Origin: an uncultured Bacilli bacterium
Lineage (GTDB): Bacteria > Bacillota_I > Bacilli_A > RFN20 > CAG-826
Assembly: GCA_934168325.1 (NCBI GenBank)
Contig: CAKPNG010000009.1
Span: 1-48,652, forward strand
DNA length: 48,652 nucleotides
Direction: 5' to 3'
Shown here: positions 7,616 to 15,714 of the stretch, one piece after another
Layout: each line of letters begins with the position of its first letter
How positions within the stretch are numbered: the first letter of the stretch is position 1
Notes under the pieces: generated by a model
The model's database searches: none
What the model was told of the DNA's origin: nothing
What the model saw: only the letters and a program-made list of their open reading frames with translations
Translations under genes and position numbers: made by a program

Positions 7616-8510
7616 TGTTTTAAAGGATGAAACTAAATTTAAAAAAATAAAAGATTTTTTTCATAAAATTTTTTATAAAAATGTAGTTGTTTCAGTTGAT
7701 GAATTTAATAAACCAACTAAGATAATCGAAAAGAAAAGAAGTAAAGCATTATTATTTACTTTACTTGTACTTTTAGTCTTTTTTGGTTCATTTTATTTTG
7801 TAGATTTACCTAATAGAATTGCTATTAATCAATTTGGTATTATTTTTGAACAAATGTTTAAACCAAATCCTTATTCTTTAAAGACTTGGCCTAGATATTG
7901 GGATTATTTATTTAATAGTGCGGTTCCTGCAATTGGACAAACTATTGAAATGGTCTTTATTGGTACTTTAATTGGTACTATTTTAGCTATTCCTTTATTT
8001 ATGTTAGCTAGTAAAAATATAAGTAAACATTCTTATATATATATGCCAGTTAGAGTAATAATGGATATTGTAAGAAGTATTCCTACCTATGTTTTAGCTC
8101 TTATGTCAGTTGCTTTTTTTGGAATAGGATCTACTGCTGGTATTATGGCAATTATCATATTTACAATGGGTATTATGTTTAAACTTATGTTTGAATATTT
8201 AGATACTTTAGATATGAATGCTTTTGAAGCTTGTTTATCTTGTGGTGCTAGTAGATTTGAAGCAGCTAAAATTAGTTTATTTCCAGATGCTAATCCAATG
8301 TTAATTTCTAATTTTATTTATACATTTGAAATTAATGTTAGAGCTAGTGTTATTTTAGCTTGGGCCAATGCTGGTGGTATTGGTTCTTTATTAAAAACTG
8401 CGATGGAAGCGATGCAATATGATAAAGTTGGTGCAATATTAATTCCTTTATTTATTGTTGTATTTATATTGCAACTTATTTCTAGTTTCTTAAGAAGGAA
8501 GGTCTTATAA
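7605..8510 (+). CDS. phnE: PhnE-type ABC permease (first)
   Basis: Integral membrane permease of the binding-protein-dependent transport family. After about 45 charged cytoplasmic residues, a first membrane helix lies at about 48-67, followed by further helices. The cytoplasmic coupling (EAA) loop is recognisable as EACLSCGASRFEAAKISLFPD, followed by the family's ANAGGIG motif. The 301 residues are similar in size to the next gene's product, and the two probably form a heterodimeric channel with PhnC. It overlaps phnC by 11 bases and ends 2 bases before the second permease gene. Confidence 0.88.
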   Translation: MKNNVLKDETKFKKIKDFFHKIFYKNVVVSVDEFNKPTKIIEKKRSKALLFTLLVLLVFFGSFYFVDLPNRIAINQFGIIFEQMFKPNPYSLKTWPRYWDYLFNSAVPAIGQTIEMVFIGTLIGTILAIPLFMLASKNISKHSYIYMPVRVIMDIVRSIPTYVLALMSVAFFGIGSTAGIMAIIIFTMGIMFKLMFEYLDTLDMNAFEACLSCGASRFEAAKISLFPDANPMLISNFIYTFEINVRASVILAWANAGGIGSLLKTAMEAMQYDKVGAILIPLFIVVFILQLISSFLRRKVL

Positions 8511-8512
8511 TT

Positions 8513-9433
8513 ATGGAAAATAAAAGAAATATATTAGTAATTATAAGTGATTTTTTTGAGAAGTATATTATTAATCCTCTTAATAAATTTTGGAATATAA
8601 TTACTTTTAAATCTAAGAAAACTTTTGATGATCCTAGTGATGCATATCATCATAGACCATTATATTGGATATATACTTTATTATTAATTATAGTTATATT
8701 TGGTTGTTTAATTTATTCATGTATTGATGTTGATTTTATGGGACATATTAGTAGTAGTCCTAGTAATATTAAAATGTTATTTAAGGGATTAGCTCATCCT
8801 GATTGGTCATTATTTTTTGGATATGGAAACTTTAAATTTAGTGAATCTACAATCTATCAAATTATTGAAACTTTAGCGATTGCATTTATTGGAACTTCGA
8901 TAAGTTCTATCTTATCTTTACCATTTGGGTTCTTAGCTAGTAGAAAAATAGTAGGAAAATGGGCATTTATTAGTGAATTTTTATTAATTATCATTAGAAC
9001 TTTCCCAGAATTACTATTTGGTTTAATCATTATTAAGGTAGTTGGATTTGGTGCTTTTACTGGAGTTGTTGTTTTATCTATTCATAGTATTGGTATGATT
9101 GGTAAGATGTTTGCTGAACAATTAGATGTTATTTCTAATGAACCTTTGGAAGCTCTTGATGCTTGTGGAGCTAGTGGATTAGTTAGAATTAAAAACGGTG
9201 TTATTCCTCAAGTTGCTCCTAATTTCTTAAGTGTTATTTTATATAGATTTGACTTAAATGTTAGAACTGCTAGTTTACTTGGTGTTGTTGGTGCTGGTGG
9301 TATCGGATATTCTTTATGGGTTTATAGTGCTTTTAACTCATGGAGTCAAGAAGCTAGTATGATATATGGAATTATTATTATGATTGTATTAATTGATATA
9401 TTGTCTAGTTATTTAAGAAAGAAATTAATTTAA
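8513..9433 (+). CDS. phnE: PhnE-type ABC permease (second)
   Basis: Second membrane permease of the importer, 306 residues. It has a charged N-terminal stretch, a membrane helix at about residues 51-71 and further helices. The EAA loop reads EALDACGASGLVRIKNGVIPQ and the C-terminal GVVGAGGIG motif is conserved. It diverges clearly from the first permease but shares its plan, as in PhnCDEE systems with two PhnE copies. AAGGAAGG about 11 bases before the ATG is the ribosome site. Confidence 0.88.
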   Translation: MENKRNILVIISDFFEKYIINPLNKFWNIITFKSKKTFDDPSDAYHHRPLYWIYTLLLIIVIFGCLIYSCIDVDFMGHISSSPSNIKMLFKGLAHPDWSLFFGYGNFKFSESTIYQIIETLAIAFIGTSISSILSLPFGFLASRKIVGKWAFISEFLLIIIRTFPELLFGLIIIKVVGFGAFTGVVVLSIHSIGMIGKMFAEQLDVISNEPLEALDACGASGLVRIKNGVIPQVAPNFLSVILYRFDLNVRTASLLGVVGAGGIGYSLWVYSAFNSWSQEASMIYGIIIMIVLIDILSSYLRKKLI

Positions 9434-9437
9434 TATA

Positions 9438-9944
9438 ATGAAAAGCTTAATCATGGTTAGTGGTTTACCAGGTAGTGGTAAATCTACATATTTAAGAAGT
9501 CATATTAAAGATTATAAAAATCCAGTTCGTATTGATAGTGATGAAACTAGAAGAACAATGTTTGGATCTTATTTAACTTTTCCTAAAGATATGTATATTA
9601 TCTATGATCATATGATAGATATAGCTAATGATATATATGATAAATATAAAGATAAAGATTTAACTATTATTATGGATTCTACTTTTTTAGATAATTATAA
9701 AAAAGAACATTTTTTAGCTAGATTAAGACCATTTGATTATTATGAATTAATAATATTTAAATCAACTGATTTAAATTTTAATTTTGCTAATAATAAAAAA
9801 AGAATAAAAGAAAAATGGGTTCCTGAAGATGTTATTATTAAAATGACTAAAGAAATAGAACCATTAAGTGACAATTTATTAAAAAAATTTAATAAAATAA
9901 TTGAGATAGAAATACCATCTTATAAAGAAAATATTATAAAATAA
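9438..9944 (+). CDS. P-loop nucleotide kinase-like protein (AAA_33 / zeta-type fold)
   Basis: This small 168-residue ATP-binding protein has Walker A GLPGSGKST at about residues 9-17. A DSDETRR segment follows, and an 'IIMDSTFLD' strand fits the Walker B/substrate-aspartate region of small P-loop kinases. It resembles the AAA_33 group (polynucleotide-kinase-like, zeta-toxin-like) but carries no extra domain that would name a substrate. It begins 4 bases after phnE without its own Shine-Dalgarno, so translation is probably coupled. A kinase acting on the imported ligand, for example a vitamin or nucleoside-like compound, is a possibility suggested only by the operon. Confidence 0.6.
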   Translation: MKSLIMVSGLPGSGKSTYLRSHIKDYKNPVRIDSDETRRTMFGSYLTFPKDMYIIYDHMIDIANDIYDKYKDKDLTIIMDSTFLDNYKKEHFLARLRPFDYYELIIFKSTDLNFNFANNKKRIKEKWVPEDVIIKMTKEIEPLSDNLLKKFNKIIEIEIPSYKENIIK

Positions 9945-9966
9945 TAATTAATAAAAGGACAAGAAT

Positions 9967-10476
9967 ATGAAAAAGAATAAAATCTTAATTAGTTCTATTA
10001 GTTTATTAACCTTAACTACTTTATTTAGTTGTGGTGGTGGATTTGAAATTAATATTGCTGTAGGTGATGGTAATATTGAAAATGATGATGTTTATATTAA
10101 ATTTAATATTGATGAAACTCTTAAAGAAGGATCAAAGATTAAAGGTTATTTAAGTGCTCAAAAAGATGCTGTTATCGATAGTGGATTTGATTTTACATAT
10201 AGCTATATGGATCCATTAAGTAGTAATAATTATAGTGATACTATTATATTTAGTAGAACTCAAGCTAATTTATTAGATTCTAAAACTAGTGATGGATATA
10301 GAAAAACTAATTTTGAAATTACATTAAATATTAAAACTATATTTAAAGAAGATAATGATAAGATTTATTTTGTCTTACGTAAATCTAATTGGGATAAAGG
10401 TAATATCCATTCTTATAATTACACTTCTTATAAATATAATATTAAGAATAATAAAGTAACTTTATCTGCTTTTTAA
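9967..10476 (+). CDS. small lipoprotein of unknown function
   Basis: A 169-residue protein with a lipoprotein signal, lipobox LFSC with C22, followed by a glycine triplet. The mature part is polar, acidic and beta-prone (for example KFNIDETLKEGSKIKGYLSAQ) and matches no family I recognise. AAAGGAC before the ATG is a good ribosome site. It lies 22 bases after the kinase gene and ends the Phn unit, so it may be co-transcribed with the importer, but nothing in its sequence ties it to transport. Confidence 0.55.
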   Translation: MKKNKILISSISLLTLTTLFSCGGGFEINIAVGDGNIENDDVYIKFNIDETLKEGSKIKGYLSAQKDAVIDSGFDFTYSYMDPLSSNNYSDTIIFSRTQANLLDSKTSDGYRKTNFEITLNIKTIFKEDNDKIYFVLRKSNWDKGNIHSYNYTSYKYNIKNNKVTLSAF

Positions 10477-10530
10477 GTAAGTAATAGACTTAAATTATCT
10501 TGAAATTTGTCAAAATTTTATAGATATATA

Positions 10531-10559
10531 TTGAAGATGGTCTTACAATTTGATAAAAT
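10531..10559 (+). promoter_or_regulatory. promoter of the rimP-nusA-infB operon
   Basis: TTGAAG (10531-10536), a 17-base spacer and TAAAAT (10554-10559) preceded by an extended TG at 10551-10552. The predicted start near 10566 gives a leader of about 60 bases that contains the hairpin at 10585-10606. Confidence 0.65.
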
Positions 10560-10584
10560 AATAGCGATTTAAAAATCAGCTCGG

Positions 10585-10614
10585 AAGAGTGCCAATTGGC
10601 ATTCTTTATTTTTT
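10585..10614 (+). terminator. leader attenuator upstream of rimP
   Basis: AAGAGTGCC (10585-10593), loop AATT, GGCATTCTT (10598-10606), followed by a T-rich run. It lies between the operon promoter and rimP, so it must act as a partial terminator. In Bacillus subtilis the equivalent leader contains a NusA-dependent terminator through which NusA limits its own operon. The same logic is inferred here. Confidence 0.6.
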
Positions 10615-10628
10615 ATAGGAGGTAATTG

Positions 10629-11090
10629 ATGGAAGATATTCAAACTGTTAAAAGCGGTATTGAAAAATTATTATTAGAGCTAAATTATGATTTATCGGTT
10701 TTTAATTTTAAAAAGAAAAACGGAGGTAATGTATTAGAAATTGTTATTGACTCAATAGAACCAATATCAATGGAAGATATTGTTAGTGTCAGTGAAAAAA
10801 TTTCTACTTATCTAGATGAACATGATTTTACAACAAGTAATTACACTTTAGATGTTAGTAGTCTAGGTGCAGAAAAACCTATTGATGTAGCTAAGATTGA
10901 TAAATATATTGGAAAATATATTAGTGTCCATCTTAAAAATCCTATAAATGGTGAAAATTATTATGAAGGGGATTTATTAAATAGTAATGAAGCAGTCATT
11001 ACAATTGAAATTAGAATCAAAACAAGAAAGAAAAAAATTGAAATTGAAAAAGGAAATATTAGTAGTTGCAAACTAGCGATTAAGTTTTAG
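10629..11090 (+). CDS. rimP: ribosome maturation factor RimP
   Basis: Cytoplasmic factor for 30S subunit maturation, first gene of the conserved rimP-nusA-infB cluster. The 153 residues fit the family. The RimP core is visible as LEIVIDSIEPISMEDIVSVSEKIS followed by YTLDVSSLGAEKPI, close to the usual 'Y.LEVSSPG..RPL' motif. AGGAGG at 10617-10622 is 6 bases from the ATG at 10629 but only 3 from the in-frame TTG at 10626, so ATG is preferred. The stop overlaps the nusA ribosome site. Confidence 0.9.
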   Translation: MEDIQTVKSGIEKLLLELNYDLSVFNFKKKNGGNVLEIVIDSIEPISMEDIVSVSEKISTYLDEHDFTTSNYTLDVSSLGAEKPIDVAKIDKYIGKYISVHLKNPINGENYYEGDLLNSNEAVITIEIRIKTRKKKIEIEKGNISSCKLAIKF

Positions 11091-11098
11091 GAGTAAAT

Positions 11099-12883
11099 AT
11101 GAAACAAAATAAACAAGGATTTAAACAAAAAGTATTTTTAAAAGCTCTTGAAGAAATGGGTAATGATAAAGGTATTTCTCAAGATGCTATCGTTCAAATC
11201 ATTCAAGAAACTTTTCAAGTGACTTATAGTAAAAAGCTTGAAGATGAAGCTAGAATTTTTAAAGGTAAAAGTTCTAATAAAGGTTTAAATAAAGTTAAAT
11301 TAAGTGATGCATTAGTTAGATGTGATATTGATTTAAAGAAAGGTATTATCGATATAGCCCGTCAATTTAAAGTTGTAAATGATGATGACATTGAAGATGA
11401 TTTTATTGAAATTGGCTTAACTGAAGCTCAAGAAATTGATCCAAGCTTAAAAGTTGGTGATTATTATGAAATTCCTTTCAATTTTGAAGATTTCAATCAA
11501 AATGATGTTAATAGATTTAAAGCAACTTTCTTACAAAAGATTCAAAAAGCTTCTAAAGATGCTTTACTTGAAACTTATAATGGCCGTATTGGTGAATTAG
11601 TTACTGGTACTGTTGAAAAAGCAGATAGTCATTCTGTTATTGTTAATTTAGGACGTACAACTGCTGTATTATATGCTAGAGATTTAATTGGTAAAGAAAC
11701 ATTTAGACCTGGTGATAGTATTAAAGTTTATATTCAAAGTATTGGTAAAGATGATAAAAAAGGTAGTAATTTAATTCATATTTCTAGAAGTTGTCCTGAA
11801 TTTTTACAAAAATTATTTGAAAATGAAGTTCATGAAATTTATGACCATACAGTAATGATTAAAAGTGTAGCAAGAATTGCTGGTATTAGAAGTAAAGTTA
11901 GTGTTTATAGTAATGATCCTAACGTTGATGCTAGTGGCGCTTGTATTGGTACTAATGGTAGTAGAATTCAAGCTATTGTTTCTCAACTTGGAAATAATAA
12001 AGATTCTAAAGAAAAGATTGATGTTATTACTTATAAACCAAATTTAGGATTATATCTTGAAGAGTGCTTAAAACCTGGAATTATGATTGGTGCTAAAATT
12101 GATGAAGCAAATAATTCAGCAATCGTAGTTACTCAAGATGGTACAAGTAAATTAGCAATTGGCTTAAAAGGATATAATGTAAAATTAGCTAGACAACTTT
12201 GTGGTTTAACTACTTTAGATATTATTGATGAAAGTGTAGCTCAAGAAAAAAATATTGATTATAAAACAATTGAAGAATTTACTATTGAAGCTAGACAAGA
12301 AGAAAAAAGAAAATACCGTGAAGAATCAATTAAAGCTTATCAACAAAATGGTGGCAAAAAATACACAATTGAAGATGATAACACATCTTTCATTGACAAA
12401 GATGAATTTGATGATGATTTAATCGAAGATACAAATTACGATGTAACTGAAGATAAAGCAGTTATTAATAAAGTCGAAGAAGTTACTCCAGTTGAAGAAA
12501 AAGTTGAAGAAAAGATTATCGAAAAAGAAGAGCCAGTTACTGAAACTCCTGTTGAAGAAACACCTGTTATTAAGCCAGTTAAAAAAGAACCAGTTTATGA
12601 ACAAACAGATGTTAAAACAACTACAACACTTGAATCTTTAGAAAAATCTTTAGAAGAAGAAAAAGAAAAAGAAAAACAAAAAGAAATCAATAGATTTAAA
12701 AAGAAAAAGGATCATTCTAAAGAAGACAAAAATGATGATTCATCAAATAAAAAAGAAATCAAGAAAATGGCAGTTTATACTGATGAAGAATTGGCAGATC
12801 TTGATGATGAATTTGATGATAATTATGATGATGAAGAGGACTATTCAGAATACGATAGCGACTCTTTCTACGAAGATAATTAA
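11099..12883 (+). CDS. nusA: transcription factor NusA with a long acidic C-terminal tail
   Basis: RNA-polymerase-bound elongation, pausing and termination factor. The N-terminal polymerase-binding domain is at about residues 1-125. An S1 domain follows (GELVTGTVEKADSHSVIVNLG, about 163-235). Two KH domains follow, with the typical VAR-AGIRSKVSV stretch and the GTNGSRIQAI loop. The core ends near residue 400. A further stretch of about 190 residues is low-complexity, alternating Glu/Lys/Val/Pro and ending in an Asp/Glu/Tyr-rich tail (about 555-594). Such a tail is not part of the B. subtilis protein (371 residues); long C-terminal extensions are known in mycoplasma NusA. Shine-Dalgarno TTAGGAG overlaps the rimP stop. 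Confidence 0.93.
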   Translation: MKQNKQGFKQKVFLKALEEMGNDKGISQDAIVQIIQETFQVTYSKKLEDEARIFKGKSSNKGLNKVKLSDALVRCDIDLKKGIIDIARQFKVVNDDDIEDDFIEIGLTEAQEIDPSLKVGDYYEIPFNFEDFNQNDVNRFKATFLQKIQKASKDALLETYNGRIGELVTGTVEKADSHSVIVNLGRTTAVLYARDLIGKETFRPGDSIKVYIQSIGKDDKKGSNLIHISRSCPEFLQKLFENEVHEIYDHTVMIKSVARIAGIRSKVSVYSNDPNVDASGACIGTNGSRIQAIVSQLGNNKDSKEKIDVITYKPNLGLYLEECLKPGIMIGAKIDEANNSAIVVTQDGTSKLAIGLKGYNVKLARQLCGLTTLDIIDESVAQEKNIDYKTIEEFTIEARQEEKRKYREESIKAYQQNGGKKYTIEDDNTSFIDKDEFDDDLIEDTNYDVTEDKAVINKVEEVTPVEEKVEEKIIEKEEPVTETPVEETPVIKPVKKEPVYEQTDVKTTTTLESLEKSLEEEKEKEKQKEINRFKKKKDHSKEDKNDDSSNKKEIKKMAVYTDEELADLDDEFDDNYDDEEDYSEYDSDSFYEDN

Positions 12884-12893
12884 GGAGTAAAAT

Positions 12894-13151
12894 ATGCAAA
12901 AAGTTCCAACAAGAAAATGTTTAGTATCTAATAAAACGTTTCCTAAAAAGGAACTTTTTCGCGTAATTAGAACACCTGAAAATAAGGTTGTTTTAGATAT
13001 TACAGGCAAACAAAATGGAAGAGGTGCTTATATTCATAAAGACCCTATTTCTATTGAAAAAGCCCGCAAAACTAACGTATTATCAAGAATTTTGGAAGTC
13101 GAAGTTCCTGATGAAATATATGATAGAATGTATAAATTTTTAGATGTATAG
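12894..13151 (+). CDS. rnpM: YlxR/RnpM family RNA-binding protein
   Basis: An 85-residue member of the YlxR family, almost always encoded between nusA and infB; family members are reported to bind and modulate RNase P RNA. Visible motifs are the N-terminal RKCLVSNKTFPKKEL segment, 'LFRVIRTPENKVVLD', and the signature NGRGAYIHKD. It sits 10 bases after nusA with an AAGGAG ribosome site. The usual neighbour ylxQ (an L7Ae-type protein) is missing between this gene and infB. Confidence 0.88.
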   Translation: MQKVPTRKCLVSNKTFPKKELFRVIRTPENKVVLDITGKQNGRGAYIHKDPISIEKARKTNVLSRILEVEVPDEIYDRMYKFLDV

Positions 13152-13163
13152 AGGAGGTAAAAT

Positions 13164-15005
13164 ATGAAAAAGAAAAAAGACGAAAGAGTAAGTAACGTTT
13201 CAAATAACGTTAGTAAGCAAAATAAGGATTATGCCAAAGTAAATGGTGGTGTTTTCGTATTTACAAAATCTATTACTGTCGGAGAATTAGCTAAGCAATT
13301 AAATGTTGGTGCTGGTGATATTATTAAGAAATTATTCTTAAAAGGAAAGATGGTTAACATCAATCAATATCTTGATGATGATACAATTGGCGAACTTTGC
13401 TTAGAATATGGATACGATTTTAAAAAAGAAGAATTAGTTAATGAAGAAGATTTTGAAAAATTAAACATTGAAGACGATGCAAAAGATTTAACTGAAAGAC
13501 CACCTGTAGTTACTATTATGGGTCATGTCGATCATGGTAAAACTACTTTAATTGATGCAATTAGAAATTCTAATTTAGCTAGTGAAGAATATGGTGGTAT
13601 CTCTCAAGAAATTGGTGCTTATCAAAAAACTTATAAAGGTAAAAAAATAACTTTCATTGACACTCCAGGGCACGAAGCTTTTAGCGCTATGAGAATGCGT
13701 GGAGCTAGTGTTACTGATATTGTTGTATTAGTAGTTGCTGCAGATGATGGTGTTATGCCTCAAACAATTGAAGCTATAGACCACGCTAAAGCTGCTCAAG
13801 TTCCAATTATTGTTGCTATTAATAAAATGGATGTACCAGGAGCTGAACCTAATAAAGTTATTAATGAACTTATGCAACATGATATTATTGCTGAAGAATA
13901 TGGCGGTGAAAATATTACTTGTAAAATAAGTGCTAAGAAAAAAGAAGGTATTGAAGATTTGCTTGATGCAATCTTATTACAAGCTGAAATGCTTGAATTA
14001 AAAGCTAATCCAAAACGTTATGCTTTTGGAACTGTTCTTGAAGCAAATCTTGATAAAGGTGAAGGACCTAAAGCTACATTATTAGTACAAAATGGTACAT
14101 TAAATTCTAATGATTATATCGTTGCTGGTACAAGTTTTGGTAAAATTAGAAGAATGACCAATGAACATAATAGTGTTTTAAAAGAAGCTTTACCTTCTAC
14201 ACCAGTTAGTGTAATTGGCTTAAGTGAAGTACCTTTAGCAGGTGATCACTTTATGGCTTTCCCTACTGAAAAACAAGCAAAAGATATTGCTAGTAAAAGA
14301 CAACTTAAGAAAATTGAAGAAGAAAGAGCTCTTAATAGTGGTGTAACTTCTTTAGATGATTTATATAGTAAGATTAATGAAGGAATGCTTAGTCAAATTA
14401 ATATTGTCTTAAAAGCTGATAGTACTGGTAGTGCTGAAGCTTGTAAAGCTAGCTTAGAAAAACTTAATAATGATAAAGTAAAAATTAAAGTTATTAGAGC
14501 TGCTGCTGGTGGAATTACTGAAAGTGATGTTTTATTAGCTAAAGCAAGTGATGCTATTATTTATGGATTCAACGTTAGACCTACTGCAGTAGTTAGAAAG
14601 AAAGCTGAAGAAGATAAAGTTGAAATTAGATTACATCGTATTATTTATGCAATGATTGAAGAAGTCGAAGATGCAATAAATGGTATGATTAAGAAAGAAG
14701 AAGTCGAGCATGTTTTAGGACAAGCTGAAGTTAGAAATGTATTTAAAGTTTCTAAAGTTGGTAGTGTTGCAGGATGTTACGTTATTGATGGCGAAATTAA
14801 ACGTGATGCACTTTGCAGAGTTTTACGTGATGGTGTCATCGTTTATGAAGGAAAGATTGAAACTTTAAAGAGATTTAAAGATGATGCTAAAACTGTCGCT
14901 AGCGGATTTGAATGTGGTATCAAAATTGAAAACTATAATGATGTTCATGAAGGCGATATCATAGAAGCGTTCGAAATGAAGGAAAAAGACGATAATGGCA
15001 AATAA
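13164..15005 (+). CDS. infB: translation initiation factor IF-2
   Basis: GTPase that places initiator tRNA on the ribosome. It has a short N-terminal IF2_N-type region (about residues 34-90). The G domain carries GHVDHGKT (120-127), GGISQEIGAY, DTPGHEAF, NKMD and a SAKKKEGI G5 loop. Domains II, III and IV follow, ending in the initiator-tRNA-binding C-domain. The 613 residues make it a compact form without the long N-terminal extension of many bacteria. A GAGGAGG ribosome site lies 6 bases before the ATG. The stop overlaps the rbfA start by 11 bases. Confidence 0.96.
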   Translation: MKKKKDERVSNVSNNVSKQNKDYAKVNGGVFVFTKSITVGELAKQLNVGAGDIIKKLFLKGKMVNINQYLDDDTIGELCLEYGYDFKKEELVNEEDFEKLNIEDDAKDLTERPPVVTIMGHVDHGKTTLIDAIRNSNLASEEYGGISQEIGAYQKTYKGKKITFIDTPGHEAFSAMRMRGASVTDIVVLVVAADDGVMPQTIEAIDHAKAAQVPIIVAINKMDVPGAEPNKVINELMQHDIIAEEYGGENITCKISAKKKEGIEDLLDAILLQAEMLELKANPKRYAFGTVLEANLDKGEGPKATLLVQNGTLNSNDYIVAGTSFGKIRRMTNEHNSVLKEALPSTPVSVIGLSEVPLAGDHFMAFPTEKQAKDIASKRQLKKIEEERALNSGVTSLDDLYSKINEGMLSQINIVLKADSTGSAEACKASLEKLNNDKVKIKVIRAAAGGITESDVLLAKASDAIIYGFNVRPTAVVRKKAEEDKVEIRLHRIIYAMIEEVEDAINGMIKKEEVEHVLGQAEVRNVFKVSKVGSVAGCYVIDGEIKRDALCRVLRDGVIVYEGKIETLKRFKDDAKTVASGFECGIKIENYNDVHEGDIIEAFEMKEKDDNGK

Positions 15006-15363
15006 TGTTGAAAGAATAAAAGCAACTATTGCTAAAAATATTCGTGAAATTGTTCAATATGAATTAAATGTTGAAAAAATTGACTTCATGACTATTACAG
15101 ATATTGAAGTAAGTAGTGATCATTCTTATGCTAAAGTATTTGTTTCATTTTTCACAAATCCTGAGAAAAATTTAGAAAAATTAAATAAAGTTAAAGGATT
15201 TGTTAGAAGTGCTTTAGCTAAGCGAATTAAATTAAGACGAGTTCCTGAAATCTCATTCGTATTAGATGATACCTATTTCAAAGAAAAAAGATTGAACGAT
15301 TTATTAAATAAAGAAAGTGATGAACTTTCTAAAATGAAAAGTGAAAATAATAAGGAGGACTAA
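14995..15363 (+). CDS. rbfA: ribosome-binding factor A
   Basis: A 122-residue KH-fold factor for late 30S maturation. Recognisable segments are RIKATIAKNIREIVQYEL at the N-terminus, ITDIEVSSDHSYAKVFVSFF, and the C-terminal RRVPEISFVLDDTYFKEKRLNDLL, close to the family's 'P.L.F..D.S...g.ri..LL'. It overlaps infB by 11 bases. Its stop codon lies in the loop of a strong intrinsic terminator, so the operon ends here. In most Firmicutes truB and then ribF follow directly, but here a restriction-modification cassette intervenes. Confidence 0.92.
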   Translation: MANNVERIKATIAKNIREIVQYELNVEKIDFMTITDIEVSSDHSYAKVFVSFFTNPEKNLEKLNKVKGFVRSALAKRIKLRRVPEISFVLDDTYFKEKRLNDLLNKESDELSKMKSENNKED

Positions 15364-15378
15364 TCCTCCTTTTCTTTT
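15352..15378 (+). terminator. intrinsic terminator of the nusA-infB-rbfA operon
   Basis: Perfect stem AAGGAGGA (15352-15359) / TCCTCCTT (15364-15371) with loop CTAA and a TTCTTTT tail. The loop contains the rbfA stop codon, so the coding end and the terminator are fused. Confidence 0.85.
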
Positions 15379-15379
15379 G

Positions 15380-15435
15380 AATTTAGTAAAAATAGCTGAG
15401 TTTTATAAGGTTTTTGAAATTTTTAATGATTTTTT
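15380..15435 (+). repeat. 56-bp direct repeat flanking the RM cassette, copy A
   Basis: Aligned without gaps to 18540-18595, 48 of 56 positions are identical (my own count). Shared words include GAGTTTTA, TTTTTAATGA and the terminal T-run. The copies are exactly 3160 bases apart and bracket dpnM-dpnA-dpnB. Confidence 0.8.
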
Positions 15436-15669
15436 TGATATTAGTGAAGTACTTATTAAATTAGTTACATATGATTATTTAATTAGAATCATCGAAATAT
15501 ATGCTATAGCAAGAATTAATATGAAAAAATGACAACGAAAATCAATATTGCGTTGATAAGGCATCTAAAAATGTTCATAAATTAATTTGATTTTTATATA
15601 ATATAAATAATACAAACAAATATAAAAAAATGTTATTTTAAATTTGCAATTTTTTGTTATAAATGTATA

Positions 15670-15696
15670 TGTAAGTACACAATTATATGCTACAAT
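15670..15696 (+). promoter_or_regulatory. dpnM promoter -10 and candidate HTH operator
   Basis: TACAAT (15691-15696), preceded by TG at 15688-15689, is an extended -10. The palindrome TGTA-AG-TACA (15670-15679) lies over the expected -35 and spacer. Since DpnM carries its own XRE-type helix-turn-helix, autorepression through this site is a reasonable inference. Confidence 0.4.
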
Positions 15697-15714
15697 AAAA
15701 AAAGGTAAATAGAT

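Larger units (their letters stand above)
15364..15714. other. noncoding spacer left of the RM cassette
   Basis: About 350 bases without a convincing gene. It holds the 3' arm of the rbfA terminator, repeat copy A (15380-15435), an AT-rich stretch with a short CAACG/CGTTG inverted repeat (15533-15537 and 15551-15555), and the dpnM promoter and operator candidates near 15670-15696. No trace of truB coding sequence was recognised. Confidence 0.5.

Noticed and set aside
15341..15532. 63-codon open frame after rbfA on the plus strand
   Set aside because: It begins inside the rbfA 3' end, crosses the rbfA terminator, has no ribosome site, and the homologous repeat copy B carries a stop in the same frame.
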